From: Bacteroidales bacterium
GTDB lineage: Bacteria > Bacteroidota > Bacteroidia > Bacteroidales > F082
DNA length: 46,913 bases
Assembly: GCA_017428285.1 (NCBI GenBank)
Contig: JAFRRE010000138.1
Location: 1 to 46,913 of the forward strand
Direction of reading: 5' to 3'
A program made the position numbers and the translations under genes. Shown piece by piece: positions 34,651 through 43,495 of this stretch (the stretch's first letter is position 1; each line of letters starts with the position of its first letter). The notes beneath the pieces are model-generated. The model was not told where the DNA came from and did no database searches. It saw only the letters and a list, made by a program, of their open reading frames with translations.

Positions 34651-36879
34651 ATGAAAAAACTCTACCTCATCACCCTCTTGAGCCTCATGTTGTGTTTTTC
34701 TTGCACAAAGAAGGCCGAAACCGATCCCGAAGTCATTGCCATGCGCGGGCTGGTGAACCGTGTGGTTCCCGAATATTCGGAAAACATTGTCCTCGAACGA
34801 CTTGCGACGGATACCGTCGATCGCTTCGAAATTGAGACAAAGGGCAAGAACCTTGTCATCCGTGGCAACAACGCCAACAGTATGGCTGTCGGCCTCAATC
34901 ATTACTTGAAATACTATTGTATGGCGCAATACTCTTGGTTCAAAGAGGAACCTATGCAGATTCCTGCCGCCATGCCGACAGTGCCTGAGAAGGTGAGTCT
35001 AAGTGCCCGCGTGCCCGAACGCTTTTTCCTTAATTACTGCACTTTTGGTTACACCTTGCCTTGGTGGAACTGGTCGCAGTGGGAGCACTTCATCGACTGG
35101 ATGGCACTCAATGGCATTAATTTGCCCTTGGCCATTACGGGACAAGAGAGCGTGTGGTATGAGGTATGGAGCGACTTCGGTCTTACTGATGAGGAGATTC
35201 GAAGTTACTTCACTGGGCCAGCGCACTTGCCTTGGCACCGTATGCAGAACATTGACCGCTGGGGTGGACCGCTGCCTATGTCATGGCTTGAGAACCAAAA
35301 GGAACTGCAAAAGCAAATCGTTGCCCGTGAGCGCGAACTCAATATGAAGCCGGTATTGCCTGGCTTTGCAGGTCATGTGCCGCCTTGCATTACGAGGATT
35401 TACCCCGATGCACCTTTAGCTTCCTTGGGCGACTGGGCGGGCTTTGACAGCATTTGCTGGTGCAAGTTCCTTGACCCAGAGTGCGAGTTGTATTCTGAAA
35501 TCCAGAAGAAGTTTATCGAGAAGGAGATAGAGTTCTATGGCACCGACCATATCTATGGCATTGACATCTTCAACGAGATGATTCCACCCAGCTGGGAGCC
35601 TGAATATCTTGGTCGTGTGAGCCGTCAGGTTTATGAATCCCTTGAAGCCGTTGACCCAGAGGCCAGATGGCTTGAGATGGCATGGCTGTTCTGGAACGAA
35701 CGCCAATATTGGGAAGTCGACAACCGCATCGAGGCCTACATCACCTCCATGCCAAAAGATAGGCATATCATGCTCGACTACTACTGTGAACGGCAACCCG
35801 TGTGGGAACGCACGAATTCATATTATGGCGTTCCTTATATTTGGTGCTATCTTGGCAACTTCGGTGGCAACTCCATGTTGGCGGGTAACCTTGATACGGT
35901 GAATGTTAGGATAGAGCGTGCTTTCGAAAAAGGTGGCGACAACTTCATTGGCATCGGCTCAACGCTTGAGGGCTTCGACTGCAACCCCTTCATGTATGAG
36001 TACGTCTTCGAGAAGGCTTGGAACAATCCGCTCACCAAGAATGTGGACGCATGGGTGTTGCGTCTTGCCGATCAACGTGCTGGAAAAGAAGACCCGAATA
36101 TGCGCGCCGCTTGGACTTTGTTGGCCGACAGTGTATATAATAAGGTATCATCGCCGGGCCAGACTGTGCGCATCAACCAAAGGCCGACCATGGGTGACAT
36201 AAAAGAGTACCGCCAGTATTATGTGGCCCCGACCTATAAGTATAACAACATCACCTTGTTGGATGCCTTGGACGACTTGCTTGCCGCCGATGTCAACATG
36301 CGCACGCGCCATTTCGATGCCGTCAACATCACGAGGCAGCTGCTGGGCAACTACTTCAGCGACCTTTATGCTGATTATGTGAAGGCCTACCGTGAAGGCG
36401 ATTATGAAACCTTGCATCAAATTGAGCAAACTATGACCAATATCCTTGACGACACGGATGCTATTCTTGCCACTGAAAGCGCTTTCTTGGTGGGTCGTTG
36501 GATTCGTGATGCGAGAGCCATTGGCATCACCGAGGAGGACAAGGACTACTTCGAGAGCAACGCACGCAATATCATCACCACTTGGGGCGAGGAAGACGCC
36601 TTGCTCAACGAATATGCCAGCCGTGCTTGGGCGGGTCTCACCGCGACTTACTACGCCTACCGTTGGAAGGAATTCTTCAAGGATGTGGATGCTGCCATCG
36701 ATGCTAAAAAGCCTTTCGATGAGAAGGCCTACCACGAGCGCATCTGCAAATACGAAGGCCAATGGTGGCGTGAGCGCCTTGGTACGTTCAGCGCCGAGCC
36801 GGAAGGCGACGGCGTGGCATTGGCCAAGGAGATTGCAGATAGATATCGCAAAGAATTGGAAGCACGTTACAGAAAATAA
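34651..36879 (+). CDS. alpha-N-acetylglucosaminidase (GH89, NAGLU family)
   Basis: A 742-residue lipoprotein (lipobox LCFSC, Cys17). The family layout is complete: N-terminal domain (about 25-110), catalytic TIM barrel with YCTFGYTLPWWNWSQWE, LPLAITGQESVWYEV, GFAGHVPPCI and DIFNEMIPPSW, then the C-terminal helical domain. It removes terminal alpha-linked GlcNAc, as found in heparan sulfate and gastric-type mucin. Exposure in the periplasm or at the surface is predicted. No SusC/SusD pair is nearby. Confidence 0.92.
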   Translation: MKKLYLITLLSLMLCFSCTKKAETDPEVIAMRGLVNRVVPEYSENIVLERLATDTVDRFEIETKGKNLVIRGNNANSMAVGLNHYLKYYCMAQYSWFKEEPMQIPAAMPTVPEKVSLSARVPERFFLNYCTFGYTLPWWNWSQWEHFIDWMALNGINLPLAITGQESVWYEVWSDFGLTDEEIRSYFTGPAHLPWHRMQNIDRWGGPLPMSWLENQKELQKQIVARERELNMKPVLPGFAGHVPPCITRIYPDAPLASLGDWAGFDSICWCKFLDPECELYSEIQKKFIEKEIEFYGTDHIYGIDIFNEMIPPSWEPEYLGRVSRQVYESLEAVDPEARWLEMAWLFWNERQYWEVDNRIEAYITSMPKDRHIMLDYYCERQPVWERTNSYYGVPYIWCYLGNFGGNSMLAGNLDTVNVRIERAFEKGGDNFIGIGSTLEGFDCNPFMYEYVFEKAWNNPLTKNVDAWVLRLADQRAGKEDPNMRAAWTLLADSVYNKVSSPGQTVRINQRPTMGDIKEYRQYYVAPTYKYNNITLLDALDDLLAADVNMRTRHFDAVNITRQLLGNYFSDLYADYVKAYREGDYETLHQIEQTMTNILDDTDAILATESAFLVGRWIRDARAIGITEEDKDYFESNARNIITTWGEEDALLNEYASRAWAGLTATYYAYRWKEFFKDVDAAIDAKKPFDEKAYHERICKYEGQWWRERLGTFSAEPEGDGVALAKEIADRYRKELEARYRK

Positions 36880-36880
36880 A

Positions 36881-36929
36881 GGAGTCCCGTAGGGACGACA
36901 GACCTTAACTAGGGGTTTCAACCCCTGTC
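36881..36929 (+). repeat. double-hairpin element, family D
   Basis: Two small stem-loops (AGTCCC gta GGGAC and AGGGGTTtcAACCCCT) between the GH89 and deaminase genes. I recall the sequence as a recurrent intergenic element in Bacteroidota genomes. It may double as a terminator or mRNA stabiliser. Confidence 0.55.
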
Positions 36930-36942
36930 AAAACAAACAACC

Positions 36943-37422
36943 ATGAACATCACAGAACAAGATAAAGAATACATGCGCGAGGCCATCCGCCTCGCCGATG
37001 AGAGCGTGAAAAACGGTGGCGGTCCCTTCGGGGCCGTCATCGTGAAGGACGGAGAAATTGTCGCCGGCAGCTCGAACAGCGTCACCCGCGACAACGACCC
37101 CACCGCCCATGCCGAGGTGAACACCATCCGCCAGGCATGCCGCAAACTGGGCACCTTCGACCTTTCGGACTGCGTCATCTATACCTCCTGCGAGCCTTGC
37201 CCCATGTGTCTGGGCGCCATCTATTGGGCGCATATCAAGTGCATCTATTACGGCAACACGAAAAAGGATGCCGCCGCCATCGACTTCGCCGACGACTTCA
37301 TCTACAGGGAGTTGGAACAGCACATCGAAGAACGCTCCGTGCCGTTCATTCCTTTGCTACGCGAAGAGGCCATTGAGACTTTCCGTGCCTGGGAAGCCAA
37401 ACAAGACAAGGTGGAGTATTGA
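36943..37422 (+). CDS. guaD: guanine deaminase (CDA-fold nucleoside deaminase)
   Basis: A 159-residue protein. Zinc-site motifs HAEV (residues about 53-56) and SCEPCPMC (about 83-90) are of the cytidine-deaminase fold. GGGPFGAVIVKDG, NDPTAHAEV and CLGAIYWA with the C-terminal IYRELEQHIEERSVPF match B. subtilis-type GuaD better than tRNA adenosine deaminase. It converts guanine to xanthine in the cytosol. Its promoter is not clear; it follows the family D element. Confidence 0.82.
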   Translation: MNITEQDKEYMREAIRLADESVKNGGGPFGAVIVKDGEIVAGSSNSVTRDNDPTAHAEVNTIRQACRKLGTFDLSDCVIYTSCEPCPMCLGAIYWAHIKCIYYGNTKKDAAAIDFADDFIYRELEQHIEERSVPFIPLLREEAIETFRAWEAKQDKVEY

Positions 37423-37472
37423 TATTTTTGTAAGATTTGCGGTAGATTTGTTTCTCAAACAAAAATAATCAT

Positions 37473-37480
37473 TAATTTTG
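37473..37480 (+). promoter_or_regulatory. -7 box TAATTTTG for the TM1266-hydG operon
   Basis: Matches TAnnTTTG, with TTTG at 37447-37450 (22-nt spacer, slightly long). The 5' leader is about 95 nt and ends in a GGAGG sequence 9 nt before ATG 37580, which is unusually Shine-Dalgarno-like for this group. Confidence 0.5.
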
Positions 37481-37579
37481 CAGCCGCAAAACCAAGCCGC
37501 ACCACGCTGAGATGAAGACGACGCGTTGACATCAAGGCCGCTGCGGGAATTCTAATCATCTGATCCGGAGGACATTCAA

Positions 37580-37825
37580 ATGGAAAGGAGAATAGGCACC
37601 GTCCTTATTTATGTGGAAAACCGTGAAGCCGCGCCCGAAGTGAACGCGGTGTTGTCGCGTCACGCGGGCATCATCATCTGCCGCCAAGGTTTTCCGCGCG
37701 AGCAATACAGTCTGATTTCCGTCATTTTCGAAGGCACCACCGATGAGATAGGTTCCCTCACAGGCCAGTTGGGTCGCATCAAAGGCATCGAGGTGAAATC
37801 CGTGCTGCTGAAAAAAAACCAATGA
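37580..37825 (+). CDS. TM1266-family putative iron-only hydrogenase regulator
   Basis: An 81-residue ACT/NikR-C-like protein (RRIGTVLIYVENREAAPEVNAVLSRHAGII..., SLISVIFEGTTDEIGSLTGQLGRIKGIEVKSVLL). It is the family commonly found beside hydE/hydG genes, and the next gene is hydG, which supports the name. It probably senses a small ligand and controls hydrogenase maturation; it has no DNA-binding domain of its own. Confidence 0.85.
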   Translation: MERRIGTVLIYVENREAAPEVNAVLSRHAGIIICRQGFPREQYSLISVIFEGTTDEIGSLTGQLGRIKGIEVKSVLLKKNQ

Positions 37826-37832
37826 TTGAATA

Positions 37833-37863
37833 TGTACGGCTGCCACAGTGTGACAGCCCTACA
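37833..37863 (+). repeat. palindromic element, family E, upstream of hydG
   Basis: TGTACGGCTGCCACAG...GACAGCCCTACA. The same element in inverted orientation occurs at 39507-39536, after hydG. Confidence 0.7.
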
Positions 37864-37899
37864 ACTGATTAATTGAACAACTTAAAACTGATAACAGAT

Positions 37900-39354
37900 A
37901 TGCAATTTCATCCCGAAAAATGTCGCATTCCCGACAAGCCCAACCGCCCGTTTATCTCCTCGGAAGAGATTTGGGACTACATCAACAACACCAAGAGCAC
38001 CCCTGAGCGTGTGCACGAAATCATCCAGAAGTCGTTGGACAAGAACCGCCTGACGATGGAGGAGACCGCCGTCCTTGTCAACACCACCGACCCTGAGCTG
38101 GTGGAAGAGATTAAGGAAGGCGCCCGCGAACTGAAACGCCGCATCTATGGTAACCGTATCGTGCTGTTTGCCCCGCTGTATGTGGGCAACTACTGTGTCA
38201 ACAACTGCGTTTATTGCGGCTTCCGTTCCTCCAACAAGGAGCAGATCCGCACCACTTTGACTGATGAAGAACTCATCCGCAACGTGGAGGCTCTCGAAGA
38301 TGACGGTCAGAAGCGCCTCATCCTTGTCTATGGCGAGTCGCCGAAATACTCGCCGGAGTACATCGCCCACACCGTGAAAGTGACCTACGCCACCAAGAAA
38401 GGCAAGGGTAGCATCCGCCGCGTCAACATCAATGCTGCTCCTTTGGATGTGGAAGGCTTCCGTGTTGTGAAAGAGGCTGGCATCGGCACCTACCAGATCT
38501 TCCAAGAGACCTATTGCCCTGAGATTTACAACGAATACCACCCCGCCAATACCAAGAAGGGCGACTACAACTACCGCTTGACCTCGATGGACCGTGCCCA
38601 GCAGGCCGGCATCGATGACAACGGTCTCGGTATCCTCTTCGGCTTGTACGACTGGCGTTATGAGGTGTTGGCCATGATCCGTCACACCAACCATCTGGAG
38701 GCTTGCTTCAACGTGGGTCCGCACACCATCTCGTTCCCGCGTATCAAAGACGCTTCGGGTCTGAACATCGACAAGAAATATTTCGTGGATGATGACACCT
38801 TCGAGAAGATTATCGCCATCTTCCGTTTGGCTGTGCCTTACACAGGCATGATCCTGACCGCCCGTGAGGATGCTGCTTTCCGCGCTAAGGCCATCGAATA
38901 CGGTATTTCGCAAATCGACGGCGGCACCAACCTGCAGATTGGCGACTACAAATACCACCACGAGGAAGAGGAGAAGAACAGCGACAAGCAGGAGGACCAG
39001 AACCTGCACCGCGAGCAGTTCAAGATTGGTGACGACCGCTCATTGGGCGACATCATTGATAAACTCCTCGACCACGACTTCATCCCGAGCTTCTGCACAG
39101 CTTGCTACCGTTTGGGTCGAACGGGTGAGCACTTCATGGAGTTCAGCGTGCCTGGCTTCATCAAGCGCTACTGCACCCCGAATGCCATCCTCACTTTGAG
39201 CGAATACTTGGTTGACTACGCCACCCCCGAAGTCGCTGCCAAGGGCTGGAAGTGCATCGAGAATAACTTCAAGAACGTTGACCCGAAGTTCCTGGACGAG
39301 CTGAAGAGCCGCATCGAGCGCATCAAGAAGGGCGAGAGAGACCTTTATTTCTAA
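37900..39354 (+). CDS. hydG: [FeFe]-hydrogenase H-cluster maturation radical SAM enzyme HydG
   Basis: A 484-residue protein. ATG 37900 begins the conserved N-terminus; the longer ORF starts at a TTG 27 nt upstream. The radical-SAM cluster motif is C99-X3-C103-X2-C106 (YCVNNCVYCGF). The C-terminal auxiliary cluster is C399-X2-C402-X22-C425 (CTACYRLGRTG...YCTP), diagnostic for HydG and absent from ThiH. It cleaves tyrosine to supply CO and cyanide to the H-cluster. It is 74 nt downstream of TM1266 and followed by a strong terminator. Confidence 0.96.
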   Translation: MQFHPEKCRIPDKPNRPFISSEEIWDYINNTKSTPERVHEIIQKSLDKNRLTMEETAVLVNTTDPELVEEIKEGARELKRRIYGNRIVLFAPLYVGNYCVNNCVYCGFRSSNKEQIRTTLTDEELIRNVEALEDDGQKRLILVYGESPKYSPEYIAHTVKVTYATKKGKGSIRRVNINAAPLDVEGFRVVKEAGIGTYQIFQETYCPEIYNEYHPANTKKGDYNYRLTSMDRAQQAGIDDNGLGILFGLYDWRYEVLAMIRHTNHLEACFNVGPHTISFPRIKDASGLNIDKKYFVDDDTFEKIIAIFRLAVPYTGMILTAREDAAFRAKAIEYGISQIDGGTNLQIGDYKYHHEEEEKNSDKQEDQNLHREQFKIGDDRSLGDIIDKLLDHDFIPSFCTACYRLGRTGEHFMEFSVPGFIKRYCTPNAILTLSEYLVDYATPEVAAKGWKCIENNFKNVDPKFLDELKSRIERIKKGERDLYF

Positions 39355-39360
39355 AGTCAA

Positions 39361-39427
39361 GGTCCCTGAGCCAGTCGAAGGGCCGGTTTATTACAAGTCG
39401 GGCCTTTCGACAAGCTCAAGGACCCTT
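39361..39427 (+). repeat. palindromic element, family B, intergenic pair after hydG
   Basis: Two half-elements (ggtccctgagccagtcgaag and gggcctttcgacaagctcaa) facing each other across about 17 nt, forming one large hairpin. Confidence 0.75.
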
Positions 39428-39458
39428 AAACCATCCATTTAAGATTATTAGATAGTGA

Positions 39459-39493
39459 AAAAGCCCTCTGCTATTATTACAGCGGAGGGCTTT
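39459..39493 (+). terminator. rho-independent-type terminator after hydG
   Basis: AAAGCCCTCtGCT pairs with AGCgGAGGGCTTT around ATTATTAC. It is followed by gttgttt. Confidence 0.75.
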
Positions 39494-39506
39494 GTTGTTT
39501 GTTGGC

Positions 39507-39578
39507 TGTAGGGCTGTCACACTGTGGCAGCCGCACTTGGAAAACCCAAGGTGGCTGCTGTGGTACGACAGCCCTACA
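39507..39578. repeat. palindromic element, family E, compound copy after hydG
   Basis: A 72-nt structure with outer arms TGTAGGGCTGTC and GACAGCCCTACA, and an inner half (actgtggcagccgc) as in the copy at 37833. It lies 6 nt past the 3' end of the convergent DPP IV gene. Confidence 0.7.
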
Positions 39579-39583
39579 ATCCA

Positions 39584-41737
39584 TTACAGATTATCCTTAA
39601 AATACTGCGTAATCTTAGTAATCAGATGTGCTCTGTCGGGACCAGCAACATTGTGGTCGTGGCCGGGATAGACAAAGTAGTCGAGTTGCTTGCCATTGTG
39701 GATGCAGTTCTCCACGAAGACAAGACTGTGCTGCCACATCACCACGGGGTCGGTGGTGCAGTGGATCATCAGGAGCTTACCTTCCAGCTTGTCAGTCTTG
39801 TTTTCGAGGCTGGTCAGTTCGTAGCCTTCAGGGTTCTCTTGTGGCGTGTCCATGTAACGCTCGCCGTACATAATCTCGTAGTACTTCCAATCCAGCACGG
39901 GACCACCTGCCACGCTTACCTTAAACACCTCGGGATGGCTGATCTTCAGAGAGGTCGACATGAAGCCGCCATAGCTCCAGCCGTCGCTGCCGATGCGGTT
40001 GGCATCAACGTATGGAAGGGTCTTCAGCCAATTGATGCCCACCAACTGGTCGCGCATCTCAAGTTGACCGCACTGGCGGTGGATGCACTGTTCAAAGGCC
40101 TCGCCACGGTCGGCGGAGCCACGGTTGTCGAGGGTGAAGACAAGGAAGCCTTCTTGGGCAAGATAGTTGAGGTAGATGCCTGCGCCAGCTGTCCAAGTGT
40201 CGGTAATCAGTTGGGCGTGGGGACCACCATACACATAGACAATGACAGGGTATTTCTTTGAAGCGTCGAAGTTATAAGGCTTGATGAGGCGGGTGTAGAG
40301 CGTCTGACCGTCTTCGGCTTTCAGGGTGCCAAGCTCGGTTTGGCCGATGTTATAATCCTTCAGCGGGTTTTCAGCTTCAAACAAGCGTCTGACCAGTTTC
40401 CCACTGTTGTCTTGCAAGTCGACATTGTAAGGCACATCGGTGCTGGAATAGAAGTCCAAGAAATACTTGCCATTGCCTGAAGGCACGATGTCGTGGGTGC
40501 CATGTTCCTTAGTGAGTTTTGTCACCTTGCCGCTACGGATGTCCATCATGTAGCAGTGGCGTTCCAGCGGACTGACTTCGGTGGAGCGGTAGTAAATCTT
40601 GCTGCCGTCCTTTGAGAAGCCATTGAAGTCCGTGATGACATAGTTACCCTTAGTGAGCTGCTTCACCGTCTTCTTGCTGATGGTGTAAAGATAGAGGTGA
40701 TAGTAGCCGTCGCGCTGAGCTTTCCAGATGAACTGGTCGGAGTTGTCGGGCAGGAAGTAGGCAGGACCTTGAGGCTCCACATACTGCTCATCGCGGTCTT
40801 CGAAGATGGTCTGGATGAAGTCGCCCGTGATGGCACTGTATTCATTGAATTTCAGGTGGTTCTGTTCACGGTTCAAAACACCGATGTAGATGCGTTTGTT
40901 GTCGGGATTCCAGGTGATGGCGGTAAGGTATTGCTCTGCGGGTTCGCCTGTCTTAACCACGATTTCCTTGCCCGTGGCGATGTTGTAAATGTGTAGCGTT
41001 ACCTGATGGCTTGTCATGCCGGCCATGGGGTATTTGATGGGTTTGGCCGTGGCGATACGTTCTTGGATATCGACCAAGGGATAGTCAGTCACCATGCGTT
41101 CGTCCATGGAGTAGTAGGCGAGGAGCTTGCCGTCGGGCGACCAGAAGATGCCGCCATCGATGGCGAACTCGTTGCGGTGTACGCTCTGACCTGCAATCAC
41201 ACCTTCGGGGTTGTTGGTGATTTGGATTTGCTTGTCGCCTTTAGCCACATAAAGGTTGTTGCCAATGGTGTAGGCCACATTCAAAGTGGGTTCGCAGATG
41301 GTCTGGTTTTCAACATCTTGTGGAATTGAAGTCATGGCATCGATGGTCTTTTTCTTGATATCCATCTTATTGAGGGTGATGCCGTTGTCGCCCAAGGCAT
41401 AGAAATAGGCCTGGTAGTCGTTGATCCAGGTCAATTGGGGAATGCGTGTCAGGTCGTTGATGCCTTCGCCCTTAGTATAGCCATTCAGTTCATCCACGGT
41501 GAGAAAAGTAGCTTCTTTCTTGCTGCTAGGCATTGTAGTTACTATTTCTTTGTCCTTCACCTGCATCAGAATCTCTGAGTTGCCAATCCATTTCAGTTGG
41601 TTGGGGCGTTGGGCATAGACTGCGCGGTTGTTGTAGGAAGCATCAGCGGGAGTGAACATCTTCTTTTCTTGAGCCGTGGCTGGCATGGCAAAAGTCGCTA
41701 AGACGGCCATCAATAAGAGAGTCAGAATTTTCTTCAT
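39584..41737 (-). CDS. dipeptidyl peptidase IV (S9B)
   Basis: A 717-residue protein with signal peptide (to ATAQ, about residue 23). The beta-propeller (about 40-470) precedes the alpha/beta hydrolase: nucleophile GWSYGG, Asp in DPVVMWQ and His in GHDHNV. YVYGGPHAQL is the usual sequence before the nucleophile elbow. It releases Xaa-Pro dipeptides from the N-terminus in the periplasm, useful for protein-rich diets. It is divergent from the YfcC-GH95 operon. Confidence 0.92.
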   Translation of the reverse strand: MKKILTLLLMAVLATFAMPATAQEKKMFTPADASYNNRAVYAQRPNQLKWIGNSEILMQVKDKEIVTTMPSSKKEATFLTVDELNGYTKGEGINDLTRIPQLTWINDYQAYFYALGDNGITLNKMDIKKKTIDAMTSIPQDVENQTICEPTLNVAYTIGNNLYVAKGDKQIQITNNPEGVIAGQSVHRNEFAIDGGIFWSPDGKLLAYYSMDERMVTDYPLVDIQERIATAKPIKYPMAGMTSHQVTLHIYNIATGKEIVVKTGEPAEQYLTAITWNPDNKRIYIGVLNREQNHLKFNEYSAITGDFIQTIFEDRDEQYVEPQGPAYFLPDNSDQFIWKAQRDGYYHLYLYTISKKTVKQLTKGNYVITDFNGFSKDGSKIYYRSTEVSPLERHCYMMDIRSGKVTKLTKEHGTHDIVPSGNGKYFLDFYSSTDVPYNVDLQDNSGKLVRRLFEAENPLKDYNIGQTELGTLKAEDGQTLYTRLIKPYNFDASKKYPVIVYVYGGPHAQLITDTWTAGAGIYLNYLAQEGFLVFTLDNRGSADRGEAFEQCIHRQCGQLEMRDQLVGINWLKTLPYVDANRIGSDGWSYGGFMSTSLKISHPEVFKVSVAGGPVLDWKYYEIMYGERYMDTPQENPEGYELTSLENKTDKLEGKLLMIHCTTDPVVMWQHSLVFVENCIHNGKQLDYFVYPGHDHNVAGPDRAHLITKITQYFKDNL

Positions 41738-41762
41738 TTTTGTTCAAATTTAAGATTTGGTG

Positions 41763-41770
41763 CAAAAATA
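41763..41770 (-). promoter_or_regulatory. -7 box TATTTTTG for the DPP IV gene
   Basis: Reads CAAAAATA on the plus strand; 25 nt before ATG 41737. It is back to back with the box at 41784-41791. Confidence 0.5.
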
Positions 41771-41783
41771 GGGATTATTTCAA

Positions 41784-41791
41784 TACCTTTG
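41784..41791 (+). promoter_or_regulatory. -7 box TACCTTTG for the YfcC-GH95 operon
   Basis: Matches TAnnTTTG; 42 nt before ATG 41834. Confidence 0.5.
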
Positions 41792-41833
41792 CCCCACAAA
41801 TCGAAGATTAAATGTAGCTAAATTTAGAACACG

Positions 41834-43486
41834 ATGAAAAAGCGCAAAGTCCCACATACCTTCGTTATCGTTTTCTTTATCATCGTTATTGCGGCGGTGC
41901 TCACTTGGATTATCCCGCCGGGGAAATATGTCTCGGAGCAGGTTGGCGATGAGACGGTGATGACATTTTATTATGCCGACCAATTGCCGGAAGGCGGCCC
42001 TTCGACCCTTCGAGAGGCCTCAGGGACCGCAGGCTCAGCGACCGCAGAGTTCCATGCGGAACCGCAGACTTGGCAGATTTTTTCGGCATTCTACAAAGGC
42101 TTTGTCAAACAGGGCAACATCATCGTGTTCATATTAATTATAGGTGGCGCCTTTTGGATTATGAACAAAAGCAAGGCCATTGATATGGGCATCCTGTCGT
42201 TCCTGAAGTTCACCAAACGCCTCGAACGCTGGAAGCTGATGCGCAAAATAGGGGTGAACAATGTCGTTATCATTCTTATCATGCTGTTATTCAGCCTTTT
42301 CGGGAGCGTGTTCGGCATGAGTGAGGAAACCATCGCCTTTGCCTTGATTATTATTCCTTTGGCGGTCTCGATGGGTTATGACAGCATCGTGGGTTTGTGT
42401 ATGGTGTATGTGGCGGCGCACATTGGCTTCTCGGGTGCTATGCTCAACCCATTCACCATTGGTATTGCACAAGGTATCGCTGAGATTCCATTGTTTACTG
42501 GAATCGGTTATCGTGCCGTGTGTTGGGCCATCCTGACAGTTGTGGGTATCATTTTCGTGTTGTGGTATGCCAACAAAGTGAAGAAAAATCCGCAGTCATC
42601 CATCATGTACGAAGATGATGCCTATTGGCGCAAGTCGGCGGAGGTGAAGGAAGAGGAACTGGAACGCTACACGCCCCGCAAAGCCTGGTTTGTTTTCGCT
42701 TTTCTGACGTCAGTATTAATCGTGTTCTCGGTGCTTTACCCGATGACCACCTTGAAAATCGGCAATAGCGAGACCACATTGCCCTTGCTCCCCATCGGAA
42801 CGGCAGTATTTGTCCTGTTGAGTATCATCACGCTTCGCAAAACGGTGCATTATTTTGTCCTTACCTTGCTCTTTGCCACGGTGTATTTCTTGGTGGTCGG
42901 CGTACTGGGCTACGAGTGGTATATCATGGAGATTGCCTCATTGTTCTTGGTGCTTGGCATCGCCAGTGGCTTGTCCGTCGACAAAAGCGCGAGCGACATT
43001 GCGAAGCTGTTCCTTGAAGGCATGGGCGACATCCTTTCGGCGGCAGTCATCGTGGGCTTGGCGGGCGGCATTGTCATTATCCTTCAGGACGGCGGTATCA
43101 TCGACACCATCCTTTATGGCCTCTCCAAGTCGATGAGCAACATGGGCAAGATCGCCTCGGCGGAAATCATGTATGGCATCCAGACCTTGATTAATATTGT
43201 CATTCCGAGCGGTTCGGCCAAGGCTGCCATTACCATGCCCATCATGGCACCTTTCAGCGACTTGATCGGCATCTCGCGGCAGGCCACGGTGGTGGCGTTC
43301 CAGTTCGGCGACGGTTTCACCAATATGATTACCCCCACCAGCGGCGTATTGATGGCTGCCCTCGGCGTGGCCCGCATCCCGTGGGAAAAGTGGGTGCGTT
43401 TCATCTGGAAGTTTATCCTTGTGCTGGTCGTCATTGGTGCCTTGTTACTCATTCCTACCGTGACCATGCAGCTGGCAGGATTCTAA
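41834..43486 (+). CDS. YfcC-family membrane transporter
   Basis: A 550-residue protein with about 12-13 transmembrane segments. N-terminal VPHTFVIVFFIIVIAAVLTWIIPPGKY and the IGGAFWIMNKSKAIDMG and ETIAFALIIIPLAVSMGYD stretches are typical of the YfcC/C4-dicarboxylate anaerobic carrier group. It probably moves peptides, amino acids or dicarboxylates; the substrate is unknown. A family B palindrome at 41996-42050 is inserted in frame in the first periplasmic loop (GGPSTLREASGTAGSATAEF, about residues 55-75). It is followed 9 nt later by GH95. Confidence 0.82.
   Translation: MKKRKVPHTFVIVFFIIVIAAVLTWIIPPGKYVSEQVGDETVMTFYYADQLPEGGPSTLREASGTAGSATAEFHAEPQTWQIFSAFYKGFVKQGNIIVFILIIGGAFWIMNKSKAIDMGILSFLKFTKRLERWKLMRKIGVNNVVIILIMLLFSLFGSVFGMSEETIAFALIIIPLAVSMGYDSIVGLCMVYVAAHIGFSGAMLNPFTIGIAQGIAEIPLFTGIGYRAVCWAILTVVGIIFVLWYANKVKKNPQSSIMYEDDAYWRKSAEVKEEELERYTPRKAWFVFAFLTSVLIVFSVLYPMTTLKIGNSETTLPLLPIGTAVFVLLSIITLRKTVHYFVLTLLFATVYFLVVGVLGYEWYIMEIASLFLVLGIASGLSVDKSASDIAKLFLEGMGDILSAAVIVGLAGGIVIILQDGGIIDTILYGLSKSMSNMGKIASAEIMYGIQTLINIVIPSGSAKAAITMPIMAPFSDLIGISRQATVVAFQFGDGFTNMITPTSGVLMAALGVARIPWEKWVRFIWKFILVLVVIGALLLIPTVTMQLAGF
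41996..42050 (+). repeat. palindromic element, family B, in frame in the YfcC transporter
   Basis: Reverse-oriented copy (ggcccttcgac...ctcagggacc), degenerate, with a second short half. It adds a Gly/Ser/Thr-rich loop without breaking the frame. Confidence 0.65.
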
Positions 43487-43495
43487 TTCAGTGAT

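Noticed and set aside
36943..37422. tRNA-specific adenosine deaminase (tadA).
   Set aside because: The motif context and C-terminus fit guanine deaminase better, though the fold is shared.
37490..37579. Possible TPP riboswitch before TM1266-hydG (CTGAGA and CTGATCCGGA).
   Set aside because: Only two short matches to the consensus; the 5' strand and the closing helices of a TPP aptamer are missing.
37882..39009. Long minus-strand ORF of 375 codons opposite hydG.
   Set aside because: It is a shadow of the hydG frame; its sequence has no domain and hydG is certain.
39361..39578. CRISPR-like repeats after hydG.
   Set aside because: The repeats are palindromic elements of two different families without regular spacers.
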